The notes: generated by a model from the sequence alone, not told the origin. Counted from the stretch's first letter, positions 54,167 through 63,890 are shown. The stretch: DNA of 64,000 nt from UBA11524 sp964383815 (GCA_964383815.1 CAYLIC010000005.1:7419-71418); one strand, 5' to 3'. Numbers and translations are program-made.

Positions 54167-55554
54167 TCCTGCGCCACCTCCTCATCCGCGAAGCGGATAT
54201 TCTCCCCGTTGTAGAGGCTGGCCTCGTACACGATCTGGTCGAAGCTGATGATTTTCTCGTCGAGAATCATCAATCCGCTGATGGTCACATTGTCGATCTG
54301 GCTGCTTTCATCATTGGACCAGATGCGGATGGAGGGCTTCTTGCCGGAAAGCACCTGCACATTGTGGATGGTCACACCATCGATTGTGCCGCGGATGATG
54401 CTGGCTGACCACTGGGATTCGGTCGTTGTGAAATCAATGAGGTAGGGCGTGCCGTCACCCTCGCCCATCTGCGCGTCCTCCACGATGATATGCTCAAAGG
54501 TGACGTTGCGCACCGCCGCCTGGTCGCTGTTGTGAATGGAAATGACCGGCTTGTGGAAATTGTGGAGCACCGTGATGTTGCGGAAGGCGATATCCTCGAT
54601 CACCCTGGCGCGGGTTTCATAGCCAATCTCGCAGCTCTGGGCAAGGTCAGTCCAGATGGTGCAGCCGTCAAAGGTGATGCCGCTCACATCCCCGTTGTAG
54701 CCCTTGACAACGAGGGAGTCATCCCATGAGCGGACAAAGCTGTTCGTCACGGTGATGCTGTGGCAGTTCTGGAAGGTGAAGCCGTCGCTGTTGCTTCGGG
54801 CACTGACGATTTTCACGTTGTCAATGGTCGCGTCCTTGCACTTAAGGAGGTTGACGGTCCATGCAGAGGGATCGAGGATGGTAATATCACGGATGGTGAA
54901 ATTGCTGCAGTTCGTCAGACTGATGGGGACAATGGTATCCTCATAGCGGTCGTAGATGCTGCCGCAGATCACGCCATGACCGGCGATGGTGAAGTTTTTG
55001 CCCAGCCCGCAGAAAATTTGCCCATAGATGATGCAGCCCTCATCCAGATAGATCGTTTCGTTGCTGCGGGGTGTGATGATCACGTCCTTGTACACGCCAG
55101 GACCGTAATACTTGACCCCGGGGGTGTTTTCATCGGGCTTATCGGCATCCGGCTCATCCACGAACAGGTGCAGCGCGCCCTGCACCTGGCCGTTGTACTC
55201 GATGGTCAGGTTTGCAGGATTCTCCAGGGTGAAGCATACCTTGCCGTCACGGATTTCCGGCTCGATGCCCAGTGCCAGCGGCCGAACAACGGCAGACTCC
55301 ACTTGCACATCCGGAAAATCGATCGCTACCTCACAGCTGCCCTCGCAGGTGGCGATAGCAACAGGCGTGGTGGACAGGGCGGGCCGTTCCGTCCAGTACC
55401 GCTGATGGCTAACGGCTGTCTCATAGATGGTCGTGATCTCCTGACCGTTCAGCCAGACGCGGCAGGAGGGCGCTGCGTCAACGATGCTTTCGCCCGCAGC
55501 GTTTGACAGAATCAGGCACGCAAGCATTATCAGGAGGATCAGCGCTCTTTTCAT
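54163..55554 (-). CDS. Secreted right-handed beta-helix glycosidase (GH28/GH49-like)
   Basis: 463 residues. Signal peptide MKRALILLIMLACLILSNAAG; a beta-sandwich domain to about residue 135; then parallel beta-helix coils (GVYKDVIITPRSNETIYLDEG; NFTIAGHGVICGSIYD; NFTIRDITILDPSAW; NVKIVSARSNSDGFTFQNC; SFVRSWDDSLVVKG). The NSDG and WDDS aspartates match the catalytic Asp pattern of GH28 and related GH49 dextranases. Alpha-glucoside neighbours favour a GH49-like role, but GH28-like specificity is not excluded. ATG 55554 follows GGAAGGAG. Confidence 0.75.
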   Translation of the reverse strand: MKRALILLIMLACLILSNAAGESIVDAAPSCRVWLNGQEITTIYETAVSHQRYWTERPALSTTPVAIATCEGSCEVAIDFPDVQVESAVVRPLALGIEPEIRDGKVCFTLENPANLTIEYNGQVQGALHLFVDEPDADKPDENTPGVKYYGPGVYKDVIITPRSNETIYLDEGCIIYGQIFCGLGKNFTIAGHGVICGSIYDRYEDTIVPISLTNCSNFTIRDITILDPSAWTVNLLKCKDATIDNVKIVSARSNSDGFTFQNCHSITVTNSFVRSWDDSLVVKGYNGDVSGITFDGCTIWTDLAQSCEIGYETRARVIEDIAFRNITVLHNFHKPVISIHNSDQAAVRNVTFEHIIVEDAQMGEGDGTPYLIDFTTTESQWSASIIRGTIDGVTIHNVQVLSGKKPSIRIWSNDESSQIDNVTISGLMILDEKIISFDQIVYEASLYNGENIRFADEEVAQE

Positions 55555-57746
55555 GCTGTGATCTCCTTCCATTCGCCATACAGCCTGATCCGGGCGTGAG
55601 TGCCCTCCAGCATGGACAGCTTACAGCCATTGTCGGTCATATGAACCCGAACCACACCGTCACCGGCAAGGAAGCGGAAGGAATAGCTCTGCCAGCCCTC
55701 TGGCAAATGAGGCGCGATGCAGACCGTATCGCCCTCGGTGTACAGACCGCCAAAGCCATATACGATGGTTACCCATGCAGCCGCGATGCTGGTCAGATGA
55801 AGACCCTCGGTGGTGTTGCGGTTGTAGTTGTCCAGATCCATGCGCGTGGCGAAGCTGAAGAAGTCCGCAGCCGCCTTGTCGCGCCCAAGGCGCTGGGCAA
55901 GGATGGCATGGATGGAGGGCGAAAGGGAGCTTTCATGAATGCAGCGGGGTTCATAGTAATCATAATTGGCCTGCAGCTGCCTGGTGGAGAAATCCTCCGG
56001 GTGCAGGAACATGGCCATAAGCACATCCGGCTGCTTGATCATATCCGTGCGGTAGATGCGGTCATAGCTCCAGTGCTCGTAAAGCGGGAACTCGCTGACC
56101 GGGATGGCATGGATATCAATATGAGGCAGGGTGAAATAGCCGTCATGCTGCTCGATCACGCCATCCTCAGTTTCGTGGATGATGATGTGGTCGCAGATGG
56201 ACTGCCATTCCGCCCGCTCCTCGGGTGTGGCATAGTCGTCCGGGTTCTCCACCCGGGCAAGCACGTTCAGTGTGTCCCGCAGGGTCTTGCCGCCCATGTA
56301 GTTGGTGTAGAAGTTGTTGTTGACCATCATGTGGAACTCATCCGGGCCCATCACGCCCCAGAAGCCAAAGCCTGTATGATCTGCATTCCAACCGCCGCGG
56401 GACACCACATAACGGCTGATCTCCGCCAGCATTTCAATGCCTTCGTGCAGCAGGAACGCCTCGTCGCCAGTCAGTTCGGCATATAACATGATCGCATAGG
56501 CTACCGCAGTAGAGGGCTGCATCTGCAGGCTCGCGTGCTGCCACAGGTTGCAGGCTTCGTAGCCATTGAGGGTTGCGATGGGATAGCACGCGCCCTGGCA
56601 GTCCAGCTCTGTGGCGCGTTTTTTTGCCTGCTCCAGGGTGTTGTAGCGGAACATCAGCAGGCTTCGAGCAGCCTGACGGTCATTGAGCAGGTAATAAGGA
56701 AGGCAGTAGGTCTCGCTGTCCCAGAAGGCATGGCCGTTATAGGCTTCGCCGGTCAGTCCCTTTGCGCCGATGTTGTGATGGACGTCCAGGCCACGATAGG
56801 TCTGGTGCAGCTGGAACAGGCAGTAGCGGATGCCCTGCTGATTCAGCTCGTCGCCCTCTATCTCCACATCGGAAAGCTGCCAGAAGCGTGCCCAGTGCGC
56901 GGCATTCTGAGCCAGCAGCGTCTCAAAGGAGGGCACTTCATCCAGCTTTTCCAGGGACATCTTGCCATCCGGATTCACATCGTTGCGGATGCGGCGCACG
57001 ATGGTGACAGGCTCATGTGCCTTGAGGGCAAGAGACAACCGTGCACCGGTGCGGCGCTCTTCCTGCAGGGCATGTGCGGGCGCATCCGTGTCGATGGAGA
57101 ACAGATACTCCACCGTCTGATCCGTTGTGGCAGTCTTGTAACGAACGCCATAGCGAAGGCCGTCCTGCATCTCACCGAGCTTCTGCCACTGGCACTGCCC
57201 ATTGCCCTGATGACACACACCGCCGTCTACCGCCAGCTCCATGGGCAATTCGGCATCCCTGTCTGCCGTCAGGGTGATCCTCTGTGCTGCACAACGGTAG
57301 GAATCCATCCCCAGCAGACGCTCGAAGGTCAGGGTCAGCCTGCCGCCATCAGGCAGCGCTGTGGTGTAGCTGCGACTCATCAGCCCCGTGCGAAGATCCA
57401 GCACGCGGGTGAATTCAGTGGCAGAAGCGTCCAGCTGGATGCGGTGCTCCCGCTGAAACAGACGCACATGCAGGAAGTCGGCGGCACAGACCATATGATG
57501 CGTCCGTTTGACGATGCCCTTGTAGCCACCAGGGCCTGGATCTCTGCCCCATTCGTATACGCCGCCGAAGTAGCTGCCCAGCAGGCTGGGCGCCGCCGCG
57601 GCCTCTTCAGCGTAGCCGCGAACACCCACAAATTCATTCGCCAGCGAGAAAATAGACTCGCCGACAAGGTTTTTCTCAGGAGTCCATGCCGTTTCTACGA
57701 TCCGCCATGGCTCGCACTCGTATATCCGGTCTGCATTTTTTCCCAT
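55551..57746 (-). CDS. GH65 family glycoside phosphorylase
   Basis: 731 residues. N-terminal beta-sandwich (SIFSLANEFVGVRGYAEE), linker, and (alpha/alpha)6 barrel. GHAFWDSETYCLPYY and catalytic Glu470 in WGVMGPDEFH; HESSLSPSIH late in the barrel binds phosphate. GH65 enzymes phosphorolyse alpha-linked glucosides such as maltose, kojibiose, nigerose or trehalose to beta-glucose 1-phosphate. The usual HE after PDE is HM here, which may reflect specificity. Cytoplasmic; overlaps the beta-helix gene by 4 nt. Confidence 0.93.
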   Translation of the reverse strand: MGKNADRIYECEPWRIVETAWTPEKNLVGESIFSLANEFVGVRGYAEEAAAAPSLLGSYFGGVYEWGRDPGPGGYKGIVKRTHHMVCAADFLHVRLFQREHRIQLDASATEFTRVLDLRTGLMSRSYTTALPDGGRLTLTFERLLGMDSYRCAAQRITLTADRDAELPMELAVDGGVCHQGNGQCQWQKLGEMQDGLRYGVRYKTATTDQTVEYLFSIDTDAPAHALQEERRTGARLSLALKAHEPVTIVRRIRNDVNPDGKMSLEKLDEVPSFETLLAQNAAHWARFWQLSDVEIEGDELNQQGIRYCLFQLHQTYRGLDVHHNIGAKGLTGEAYNGHAFWDSETYCLPYYLLNDRQAARSLLMFRYNTLEQAKKRATELDCQGACYPIATLNGYEACNLWQHASLQMQPSTAVAYAIMLYAELTGDEAFLLHEGIEMLAEISRYVVSRGGWNADHTGFGFWGVMGPDEFHMMVNNNFYTNYMGGKTLRDTLNVLARVENPDDYATPEERAEWQSICDHIIIHETEDGVIEQHDGYFTLPHIDIHAIPVSEFPLYEHWSYDRIYRTDMIKQPDVLMAMFLHPEDFSTRQLQANYDYYEPRCIHESSLSPSIHAILAQRLGRDKAAADFFSFATRMDLDNYNRNTTEGLHLTSIAAAWVTIVYGFGGLYTEGDTVCIAPHLPEGWQSYSFRFLAGDGVVRVHMTDNGCKLSMLEGTHARIRLYGEWKEITA

Positions 57747-57770
57747 ATCATGTACCTCCTTCAGTATCGG

Positions 57771-60146
57771 TCAGCAGGAAGAAAGCAGCTCCAGCACCGC
57801 CCCGAAGAGCGACTCCGGCAGCGACAGCATGTGCAGCTGCGCGAGGAAGCAGCTATGGTCCTGGTACCTGCGCGCCATTCGCATCACTTCATCCTTTTGA
57901 TCAAAGGGGATCTGTGCAGGCATAAGCAGCGCGTCAAGACGCTCATGCCAGTCAGGTGCAGGCGCAGAGGTATCGCATGTCCAGCGCAGCACCGCTCCGT
58001 GAGCAGCGTCCGTCTCCAGCGTCAGCAGCAGCGCACGTCGCTCCGGAGCATAGGTCATTTCATACGGGCAGCTGCTCTCCTGCGGCGCTGCATTTGCGAA
58101 GCCGTTCATCTCCAATATGTAGCGGCGATTCTGCGGAATGAGGGACGCATCGCCCTTCACAGGCAGGATCTCAACCGTTACACCATCCTGAACACACAGT
58201 CGAATATGTGTTGCAGCATGGCTGTACGCCGAATCAGCGGGAAGATGGCCGTTTTCCTCGATCATCTCCGCCTCGCCATCCGCGCCGGTAAAGACGCGCA
58301 GCAGCACTGTCTCAGGCAGGGACACGCCATTGCCCGGAACCTCCGCACCGTCCATCGGGATGATCGTTCCCGCCTTGACCAGCACCGGCATGTTCTCCAG
58401 CGGGCGATACATCCGCAGCAGGCGGCTGCCCTTGTACCGCATACCGGTGAAGAAATCTGTCCACACGCCCTCAGGCAGATACGCGTCTGTTCCCGCAAGC
58501 TTCGAGACCGGATCAGCGGGCTGGATGACCGGGCTGACGATCATACCATCACCCAGCAAATACTGATGCTTGCAGGCTTGATACAGCAGCTTCTCCTCCG
58601 GATAGTCGTAGTACATGGGGCGCAGCAGGGCGCTGCGGCTGCGGCTGGATATCAGATTCTGCGTATACAGCCACGGGAGCAGCTGATGACGCAGCCGCAG
58701 GTACTTCTTCATGACCGCCTGCGCCTCTGCCGGATATTGCCACGGCTCCTTGCGCATGAAGCGGCTGGTAGACGAGTGCAGGCGCATGATGGGCGAGAAC
58801 ACGCCGAATTGCAGCCAGCGCACCGCCAACTCGTCATCCTTGGTGCCGTGCATGTGACCGCCAATATCGTGGCTCCACCAGGTGTAGGCAATGTTCGCTG
58901 CTGTTGCAGTAAAGTAGGGCTGGAACGCCAGTGAATCCCAGGTGGCGCAAGTGTCGCCGGAGAAGCCCACGGGATAACGGTGGCTGCCCGGGCCGCCGAA
59001 GCGGGAGAGAATCAGCCCGGGGCGCCCGGTTTCCAGCGCATGCTGATAGCGGGTGTGGTTGAGCACGAAGAGCGGATCCATGCCCGGATCGCTGCTGCCG
59101 CCCTGCTGCTGCCAATCGATCCACCAGAAATCCACGCCTGCCGCCTCATGGGACGCCATGACGCTTTTTTCGAAGGCCCGGCGGAACTTTTCATCCGCTG
59201 CGTCGAAGGGGAAGGGCTTCTCCGACGCGGGGTCTTCGCCCATGGCCAGCGCCATCTGCGGGTACATCTCCTCGCAGGCGCGCACGCCGTCCGCCGGGTG
59301 GTCGTTCAGCGTCACAGCGAGACCGTGCTCATGCAGCCATGCCAGCAGCTTCTCCGGTTCAGGGAACTTCTCCCTGTCCCAGGTGTAGCCTGTCCAGCCC
59401 GTGCCATGGCGGGGATCGATGTCCGTCACATGCCAGTTCATATCCAGCACGGACACAGACAGCGGCACGCCCTCTTTTTCAAAGCGCTCCATGAGCGCCT
59501 GATAGCTCTCCTGCGTGTAGGGGTAGAAGCGGCTCCACCAGTTGCCCAGCGCAAAGCGTGGAACAGGCGGCACGCTGCCGGAGAGGGTCAGGTAGTCCCG
59601 CAGGCAGGCCTGATAGTCATGCCCGTAGGCGAAGAGGTACAAATCCTCTCCATGGGCCTTCGCGGGCAGGAGGTTTCCGTCCTCATCCATGAGCATGGAA
59701 CGGCTGTCATCCAGCACCGCATAGCCCTTTGCGGACATGAGTCCGTCCCCCAGGGGGATAGCCCCGTCCGCCTCATCCAGCGTGCGGGCCGTGCCGCCAA
59801 GGGTATCAGCGGGATCACCATAGTGCCAGATGCTGGCATAGTAGGAATACGAGCCCTTGAGCGTGACAGACAAGCCGGTGATGGAGAAGGGCGCTTTGTC
59901 ATACACGAGCCGCAGGGACTTCGTTTCGACAATCAGCTGCCCCGCCGTGTCCGTCACGGTAAATTCCGGCACGGGGAACTCGCGGCACAGCGCCATCTGC
60001 GTCGCCGTATCGCAGAATGCCCCATCCTTCTCATATTCCAGGCGGAGCAGGCGGTCGGTCAGGACGGTGATGCGGTAGCTTCCGCCGCGAATGACGGCTT
60101 CCGGATGAGCCAGCGGACGGACCGGCCATATATCTGTCACTTTCAT
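57771..60146 (-). CDS. GH31 family alpha-glycosidase
   Basis: 791 residues without signal peptide. N-terminal sandwich; barrel with nucleophile Asp344 in GVDFWWIDWQQ and acid/base Asp398 in VGFSGDTCATW; WWSHDIGGHMHGT; proximal and distal C-terminal beta domains, plus about 60 extra residues. It removes alpha-linked glucose or xylose from imported oligosaccharides. Context favours alpha-glucosidase action; the sequence does not decide it. Confidence 0.93.
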   Translation of the reverse strand: MKVTDIWPVRPLAHPEAVIRGGSYRITVLTDRLLRLEYEKDGAFCDTATQMALCREFPVPEFTVTDTAGQLIVETKSLRLVYDKAPFSITGLSVTLKGSYSYYASIWHYGDPADTLGGTARTLDEADGAIPLGDGLMSAKGYAVLDDSRSMLMDEDGNLLPAKAHGEDLYLFAYGHDYQACLRDYLTLSGSVPPVPRFALGNWWSRFYPYTQESYQALMERFEKEGVPLSVSVLDMNWHVTDIDPRHGTGWTGYTWDREKFPEPEKLLAWLHEHGLAVTLNDHPADGVRACEEMYPQMALAMGEDPASEKPFPFDAADEKFRRAFEKSVMASHEAAGVDFWWIDWQQQGGSSDPGMDPLFVLNHTRYQHALETGRPGLILSRFGGPGSHRYPVGFSGDTCATWDSLAFQPYFTATAANIAYTWWSHDIGGHMHGTKDDELAVRWLQFGVFSPIMRLHSSTSRFMRKEPWQYPAEAQAVMKKYLRLRHQLLPWLYTQNLISSRSRSALLRPMYYDYPEEKLLYQACKHQYLLGDGMIVSPVIQPADPVSKLAGTDAYLPEGVWTDFFTGMRYKGSRLLRMYRPLENMPVLVKAGTIIPMDGAEVPGNGVSLPETVLLRVFTGADGEAEMIEENGHLPADSAYSHAATHIRLCVQDGVTVEILPVKGDASLIPQNRRYILEMNGFANAAPQESSCPYEMTYAPERRALLLTLETDAAHGAVLRWTCDTSAPAPDWHERLDALLMPAQIPFDQKDEVMRMARRYQDHSCFLAQLHMLSLPESLFGAVLELLSSC

Positions 60147-60162
60147 TTCTGCACCTCTTCTG

Positions 60163-60194
60163 AAAAGGGGCTGCTACACGGATGCAGCAGCCCC
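60163..60194 (-). terminator. Intra-operon hairpin between the binding-protein and GH31 genes
   Basis: GGGGCTGCT/AGCAGCCCC stem followed by TTTTCA on the minus strand. It would lower expression of the enzymes relative to the binding protein. Confidence 0.7.
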
Positions 60195-60231
60195 AGAGTC
60201 ATGTGAACATTACATCAGAGTATTAGTTAGA

Positions 60232-61779
60232 TTACTCACCGATGTACTTGGCGTAGGCGTCAAGGTGAATCTGGATCAGGTTTTCCACGCCCATTTTCTT
60301 CAGCTGATCGATGTAAGCGTCCCATTCCTCGTCAATGCCGCCATCGGTAACCCAGTGCGCATACTGCTGGTTCACGTAGTTGATGATGTCGGGGCTCAGG
60401 AAGCCCATCTCGTCCAGCTGCTCGGCAGTGTAGGCCACAACGGGGAAGGTGTCGCGGGCGTAGGCAGCGTTCACAGCGTCGTCAGCCAGCTTGATGCCGT
60501 CGCCCTCGGTGGTGGGCAGGATGACCTTGCTCTCAAACTCTTCGCTCATGTACTTGGGGCCATGATCGCGGAAGGAGAAGGTCCAGCAGGAGGTATCCAG
60601 GTTGATGCCGGAGTCAGCGGTGGGCAGAAGCACTTCGTAGGTGCCGTTCTCATTCTTGGCGATCTTGCCGTCGCCGATGGAGCCGTAGTAGGTCTGCAGA
60701 GAGGCCTCGTCGGTGTAGAACTGGTCAGCCCAGGTCAGCAGCTTGCCAACGTCCTTGCAGTTCTTGGTAATGACCAGCTCATTCTTGCCGTAGTTCAGGT
60801 AGGTGGGGTCAGACTCGACATAGCGCACGCCATCGGGGCCGGCAACGGCTTCCATAACGACGTAATCCTTGGCGTTGCCCAGCAGTTCAGCGTCAGCAGT
60901 CCAGCCGAAGACGATGCCGGTACGGGGGCCAGCGGTGGTGTCCTGGATCTTGGCGCGGACCATGTCAGCGGTCTGGGTGAAGTGCTCGGGATCCAGCGCG
61001 TCGCGGACGTACAGGTCATGCGCCCACTTCACGGCTTCCTTGTAGTTCTCGGCCATGGGAACGAAGTAGGGCTGGCCCTCAGCGTTCATGCCCATCATGT
61101 TGCCGGCACGGCTGGCCTGCACGCCGAAGGGCAGCAGCAGGTTGTTCAGGTCAAAGCCCAGGGAGGAAGCGGCAATGTAGCCATAGCGGCCCTCGCCGGA
61201 CTGGGAGAAGGCAACCAGGGTATCAGCCAGCTCGGTGTAGGTGGTGGGCACGGGCAGGTTCAGCTCTTCCAGCCAAACCTTGTTGATGTACATTTCGTTG
61301 GCAGTGATGGGGCGCATGGGCAGCTTCTTGGGCAGAGACCAAATGTTGCCTTCAGCGTCGGTGCACAGCGCCTTCATGGCCGGATCGCTATCGAAGATCG
61401 CGGTCAGGTTGGGCATGTACTGCGGGATCAGCTCGCTCAGCTCAACGAAGTACTCGGTGTTGGGGATGATGTCGCCGTCGGTCAGGCTGATGGAGCCGAA
61501 GAAGGCGTCCGGCAGCGCTTCCAGACCGCTGGCCAGCATCAGGGACTTCTGATCGCCCCATGTGGCGTTGTAGTAGGGCTGCCACTCGATGGTGACGCCT
61601 GTCTTTGCGCCAATCTCGTTCAGGAAAGCAGTCTGGGTGAAGTCAACGCCCCAGGTCTCGGTCCAACGGACGACCGCGACGGTGAAGGTTGCGTCTTCCT
61701 CAGCAGTTGCGGCGGAGCACATGCCCATCAGCATGCACACAGCCAGTACCAGGGACAGCAGGTTACGCAGGTTCTTCAT
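60232..61779 (-). CDS. Extracellular sugar-binding protein (LplA type)
   Basis: 515 residues. Signal peptide MKNLRNLLSLVLAVCMLMGM then CSAATAEED. The Cys lies in MGMC, not a good lipobox. Large family 1 binding protein of the LplA/YtcQ branch (VAVVRWTETWGVDFTQTAFL; WSLPKKLPMRPITANEMYINK). Works with the two permeases just upstream. RBS GGAGG. Confidence 0.92.
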   Translation of the reverse strand: MKNLRNLLSLVLAVCMLMGMCSAATAEEDATFTVAVVRWTETWGVDFTQTAFLNEIGAKTGVTIEWQPYYNATWGDQKSLMLASGLEALPDAFFGSISLTDGDIIPNTEYFVELSELIPQYMPNLTAIFDSDPAMKALCTDAEGNIWSLPKKLPMRPITANEMYINKVWLEELNLPVPTTYTELADTLVAFSQSGEGRYGYIAASSLGFDLNNLLLPFGVQASRAGNMMGMNAEGQPYFVPMAENYKEAVKWAHDLYVRDALDPEHFTQTADMVRAKIQDTTAGPRTGIVFGWTADAELLGNAKDYVVMEAVAGPDGVRYVESDPTYLNYGKNELVITKNCKDVGKLLTWADQFYTDEASLQTYYGSIGDGKIAKNENGTYEVLLPTADSGINLDTSCWTFSFRDHGPKYMSEEFESKVILPTTEGDGIKLADDAVNAAYARDTFPVVAYTAEQLDEMGFLSPDIINYVNQQYAHWVTDGGIDEEWDAYIDQLKKMGVENLIQIHLDAYAKYIGE

Positions 61780-61853
61780 GAATTTCCCTCCATTTGTTTA
61801 TTGATCATCGCCGGTAATCTCCGGCGCTGATTGCACATTGGTTGGTGCAGGCA

Positions 61854-62768
61854 TCATCCCTTGAGTGCGCCGATCATCACGCCCTGATTGAAGTACTTCT
61901 GCACAAACGGGTACATGCACATGATCGGCAGGGAGGATACGACGATCGCACCGTATTTGATGAGGTTTGCTTTGCGGTTGACTTCAGCCGCAGCAGATCC
62001 GGTCATGGCGGAGGCCGCCATCTCGTTGTTGATGAGGATGTTGCGCATCACCAGCTGCAAAGGATAACGATCCGGGCTGCGCAGATAGATCATGGCGTTG
62101 AAGTAGCTGTTCCAGTGGCCGACAGCGGCCCACAACGCGATAACCGCGATGATCGCCTTGCTCAGCGGCAGCACGATGGTGAAGAAATACCGCAGGTTGC
62201 CGCAGCCGTCGATCTGGGCTGCATCCCACAGTTCACCGGGCAGGCTGGTATTGAAGAAGGTACGCGCCACAATGATATAGTACGCGATGACCGAGAACGG
62301 CAGCACCATTACCGTGAAGGTATCCAGCATATGGAACCAGTTATTAATGATGATGAAGGTGGGAATCAGGCCGCCGCCGAAGAACATCGGAAAGACGAAG
62401 AACACTGTGAATACCCCCCGGCCTACCAGATCCTTGCGGGAAAGCGCATAAGCGACGGGGATGTTGACTGCCAGCATGATCAGCGTACCGGCAATGGTGT
62501 ACAGAATCGTGTTGCCATAGCCGATCCACAGGTTCCTCATGGAGATCAGGTGCTCGTAGCCTTCCAGCGTGATTCCGCGCGGAAGGAAGAGAATCTCGCC
62601 CTTGGCCACCAGATTCGGGTCGCTGATGGAGGCAATGAGGATGAAGTACATCGGATACAGCGCCAGCAGTGTCATCACAATGGCAATGCCGTAGATGATG
62701 AAGTCAAACACGCGGTCGCTCTTGAGCTTGCGCACATGCTTGGCATGGGTGACAGTTGCAGCAGTCAT
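61854..62768 (-). CDS. Sugar ABC transporter permease, LplC/YtcP type
   Basis: 304 residues, six membrane segments, EAA motif LWDAAQIDGCGNLRYFFTIVLPLSKAII. Ends MIGALKG, as is common in this branch. AAGGAG precedes the start. Confidence 0.93.
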   Translation of the reverse strand: MTAATVTHAKHVRKLKSDRVFDFIIYGIAIVMTLLALYPMYFILIASISDPNLVAKGEILFLPRGITLEGYEHLISMRNLWIGYGNTILYTIAGTLIMLAVNIPVAYALSRKDLVGRGVFTVFFVFPMFFGGGLIPTFIIINNWFHMLDTFTVMVLPFSVIAYYIIVARTFFNTSLPGELWDAAQIDGCGNLRYFFTIVLPLSKAIIAVIALWAAVGHWNSYFNAMIYLRSPDRYPLQLVMRNILINNEMAASAMTGSAAAEVNRKANLIKYGAIVVSSLPIMCMYPFVQKYFNQGVMIGALKG

Positions 62769-62787
62769 GTCATTCTCCTTCTTTCCA

Positions 62788-63717
62788 TCAGAACAGTGAG
62801 GTGTCGCCCATCTTCTTGGCGATGAAGTTCACAGACAACAGCAGGATAAAGTTCACGACATTGTTGAACAGGCCAATGGCTGCCGAGTAGCTGTACTGAT
62901 TACTCTTCAGGCCCATCTTGTACACATAGGTGGAGATGATTTCACTCGCGCCGATGTTCAGATCGTTCTGGAGCAGATAGACTTTTTCAAAGCCAACGCT
63001 CATCACACTGCCGGTGCGGAGGATGAACAGGGTGATCGCCGTGGGAATCAGCATCGGAATATCAATGTAACGCATCTTCTGCCATTTGTTTGCGCCGTCC
63101 ACCACAGCAGCTTCGTAGAGCTGCGGGTCAACTGCGGATAGTGCAGCGATGTACATGATGGAGTCCCATCCAACGTGCTGCCATGCCTCCGTCCAGACAT
63201 AGATGGAGGAGAATGCATCTGCGTTGCCCATCAGATCGCCTGTTTTAATGCCAATAAGGGAACACAGCCTGGGGATCACACCGGAGGAGGGTGACAGGAA
63301 CAGGATGATCATGCCGCACATGACCACGGTAGAGATGAAGTGCGGCAGATAGGTGGACACCTGGAAGAACTTCTTGAACCGCTTGGCGTACATCTGATTG
63401 CACATCAGTGCGATCACAATGGGCAGCGGGAAGGTGACGGCGATGGTGTAAAGGCTGATGACCAGCGTATTGATGATCGTGTTGCTGAACATATAGGAAG
63501 AGAAGTAGCGTTCAAAATACTTGAACCCTGCCCACTTGCTTCCCATGATACCCAGCGCCGGACGGAAGTCCTTGAACGCGATGACCACACCATACATCGG
63601 CAGGTAGGTGAAGCAGATGAAGATCACGATGGCAGGAACCATCAGCAGGTACAAGCCCCAGTTTCTCCTGATTCTCAGCCATAAGGTGCTTCCGCTTGAT
63701 CGATAATTCCTGACCAT
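62788..63717 (-). CDS. Sugar ABC transporter permease, LplB type
   Basis: 309 residues: short basic N-terminus, six membrane segments, EAA motif LYEAAVVDGANKWQKMRYIDIPMLIP. First gene of the seven-gene operon. The LplBC/YtcP pairing is typical of importers for plant-derived oligosaccharides. No ATPase gene is present. Confidence 0.93.
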   Translation of the reverse strand: MVRNYRSSGSTLWLRIRRNWGLYLLMVPAIVIFICFTYLPMYGVVIAFKDFRPALGIMGSKWAGFKYFERYFSSYMFSNTIINTLVISLYTIAVTFPLPIVIALMCNQMYAKRFKKFFQVSTYLPHFISTVVMCGMIILFLSPSSGVIPRLCSLIGIKTGDLMGNADAFSSIYVWTEAWQHVGWDSIMYIAALSAVDPQLYEAAVVDGANKWQKMRYIDIPMLIPTAITLFILRTGSVMSVGFEKVYLLQNDLNIGASEIISTYVYKMGLKSNQYSYSAAIGLFNNVVNFILLLSVNFIAKKMGDTSLF

Positions 63718-63799
63718 GACCGTCTCTCCTTTTCTTCGTCTCCCCGCAGGTGATGTCAGCTTGTTGTAGTATCCCTAATCGGTTTTTCCGAAAAAGATG

Positions 63800-63890
63800 T
63801 AACGTTAAACTTGTTATAAATGGGTTAACGTGTTCCATTTCGGTATTGGTTTATCGCTAAACTTCATCTCTCGTTTATAGTATAACGTTA
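63800..63890. promoter_or_regulatory. Candidate twin operators of the alpha-glucoside operon
   Basis: Two identical TAACGTTA palindromes at 63800-63807 and 63883-63890, centres 83 nt apart, and a related GGTTAACG at 63823-63830. The upstream one lies in the promoter spacer. Confidence 0.65.

Noticed and set aside
63718..63878. A riboswitch in the long leader of the alpha-glucoside operon
   Set aside because: No conserved core of a known class; the sequence is AT-rich with operator-like palindromes only.
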